Assembly: GCA_008694505.1 (NCBI GenBank) | Contig: VZDJ01007749.1 | Coordinates: forward strand, 6,845,457-6,909,456 | DNA: 64,000 bases | Reading direction: 5' to 3' | From: Cyanoderma ruficeps | Taxonomy: Eukaryota; Chordata; Aves; Passeriformes; Timaliidae | In this document: one piece after another, positions 63,031 through 64,000 of the stretch | Layout of the letters: each line of letters opens with the position of its first letter | Position numbering within the stretch: the first letter of the stretch is position 1 | Translations under genes and position numbers: made by a program | The notes under the pieces: generated by a model | Told to the model about the DNA's origin: nothing | The model's input: only the letters and a program-made list of their open reading frames with translations | Databases searched by the model: none

Positions 63031-64000
63031 TCTATTCCTCCCTAGTTCCTATTCTGAAAGGTTTATGACAAGGAATTTCAGATACAGAAGTTTGTAATGG
63101 TACCTGGACAAAGAGTTGCTGCCAGACTGTAAGATTCTTCACTGGAACCACTTTGACAAATTGGGTAGTCTTTTGCTGAAATGTTTTGTTCCCAAGCTTT
63201 GAAAAGAGAAGAAATGTTCTGATGGTATAGTAATTATCAGCTAACATTTTCAGAATGTTATAGTTCCTTTTTTTGCTTTGAAATAATTTTAAAATTAGAT
63301 GTTTTAAAATACTGAGATATTTCATGTCACATACACAAAAATGTTAAGTAAATCAAGTTATGATTTTATCAAAACAAAATGCTGTGAATGACATAAGATT
63401 CTTTTTCATAAGATTTTCCTTCAGGGAAAAAATTTTCAATTTTTTAAATTATCTGGTTAAAACTTTCTGTAAAAAGTCTGGTTTAAATGAATTATTTTTT
63501 TGTAGTGGAAATAATTCTATCAGTAATTTTTCAGTCAAATTCCAAATAAAGGTGTATAATAGCTTATACTTTCCAGGTAGTGTCAGAATGACACCAATAA
63601 GTGACTTGACTAGGTTTATCAGAAAGGCTCTAACTCATCCATGGAGCAATAATGGTGACTGTCATGTAAGTATATGGTCCTGTTACACACACAAGTTAAA
63701 ATAAATTAAATCTGTGGGAAAACAGTTCAGCATAATGCTGAGATGCAGGAATTTGGGTTTCTATCATCAGCTTTGTTTTTTCTGTGTTTTGTAAACTATA
63801 TTCAGTCCACATATTTTTAATGTTTGGTAGAATCTGAGCTTCTTAATTTCAGTTTAAAAATTTAATTTTTAAGATAAATCGAATGATACCAGATATACCT
63901 ACTTCTTTGTAAGAAAGGGTAATTTTACTAAGCAAGGGTATCTGTACCAGGACTCAACATATTTTAATAAATATTTTAAAATAAACTCTTTAAAATAAAC
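63031..64000. other. Non-coding AT-rich DNA to window end
   Basis: Strongly AT-rich, with several AATAAA-like words at the very end (63967-63996). A 114-codon plus frame (63360-63704) has no recognisable domain. No gene or repeat was identified. Confidence 0.5.

Noticed and set aside
1..64000. CRISPR arrays, operons, bacterial ribosome binding sites, phage or insertion sequences
   Set aside because: Composition, CR1 elements, microsatellites and lack of long frames show vertebrate nuclear DNA; none of these features is present.

Overview
The window is vertebrate nuclear DNA, most likely avian. It is AT-rich and strongly CpG-depleted. Recognisable interspersed repeats are sparse, and the main ones are CR1-type non-LTR retrotransposons, including the short 3' ends ending in a degenerate TTCTATGATTCTATG-like tail that are typical of birds. 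Two much older SINE copies of the MIR/CORE-SINE type shared by amniotes, and one solo retroviral LTR with a six-base target-site duplication, fit the same picture. I found no intact protein-coding gene, no convincing multi-exon gene model and no tRNA or rRNA gene. The longest open frames are about 100-136 codons, have no recognisable domains, occur at about the density expected by chance in 64 kb, and several lie on repeats. The stretch therefore reads as intergenic DNA or the interior of a very large intron.

Layout. 1-5.87 kb: unannotated AT-rich DNA with one 23-bp direct repeat. 5.87-6.47 kb: a locally CpG-rich block bounded by short inverted sequences, possibly an old mobile element of unknown class. 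9.93-10.19 kb: MIR-like SINE. 12.65-12.91 kb: CR1 3' end. 19.1-26.6 kb: the most repeat-rich part, with three separate CR1 reverse-transcriptase fragments (one plus, two minus) and a second MIR-like SINE at 21.85-22.08 kb. 28.5-29.0 kb: a perfectly phased 32-bp tandem duplication and a possible 29-nt microexon. 34.0-34.2 kb: ancient repeat fragments. 42.78-43.13 kb: an old, reptile-like CR1 3' end on the minus strand. 46.02-46.47 kb: solo LTR. 47.4 kb: poly-T run holding the only ambiguous base seen. 48.4-48.6 kb: long A/AG-rich tract. 49.56-49.76 kb: younger CR1 3' end. 55.04 kb: (GT)15 microsatellite. 62.56-63.03 kb: AT-rich, homeodomain-motif-rich stretch that looks like a conserved non-coding element, although conservation cannot be tested here.

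There are no genes here that work together. What can be read is a history of retrotransposition and decay. The three CR1 reverse-transcriptase fragments each carry a different lesion in the FADD-type catalytic motif, and all other repeats are truncated, so no autonomous element is present. No new biological system was found. The items most worth checking are the CpG-rich bounded block at 5.87-6.47 kb, the solo LTR with its internal CTGAGGC repeat cluster, the two ancient SINEs, and the putative regulatory block near 62.6-63.0 kb.
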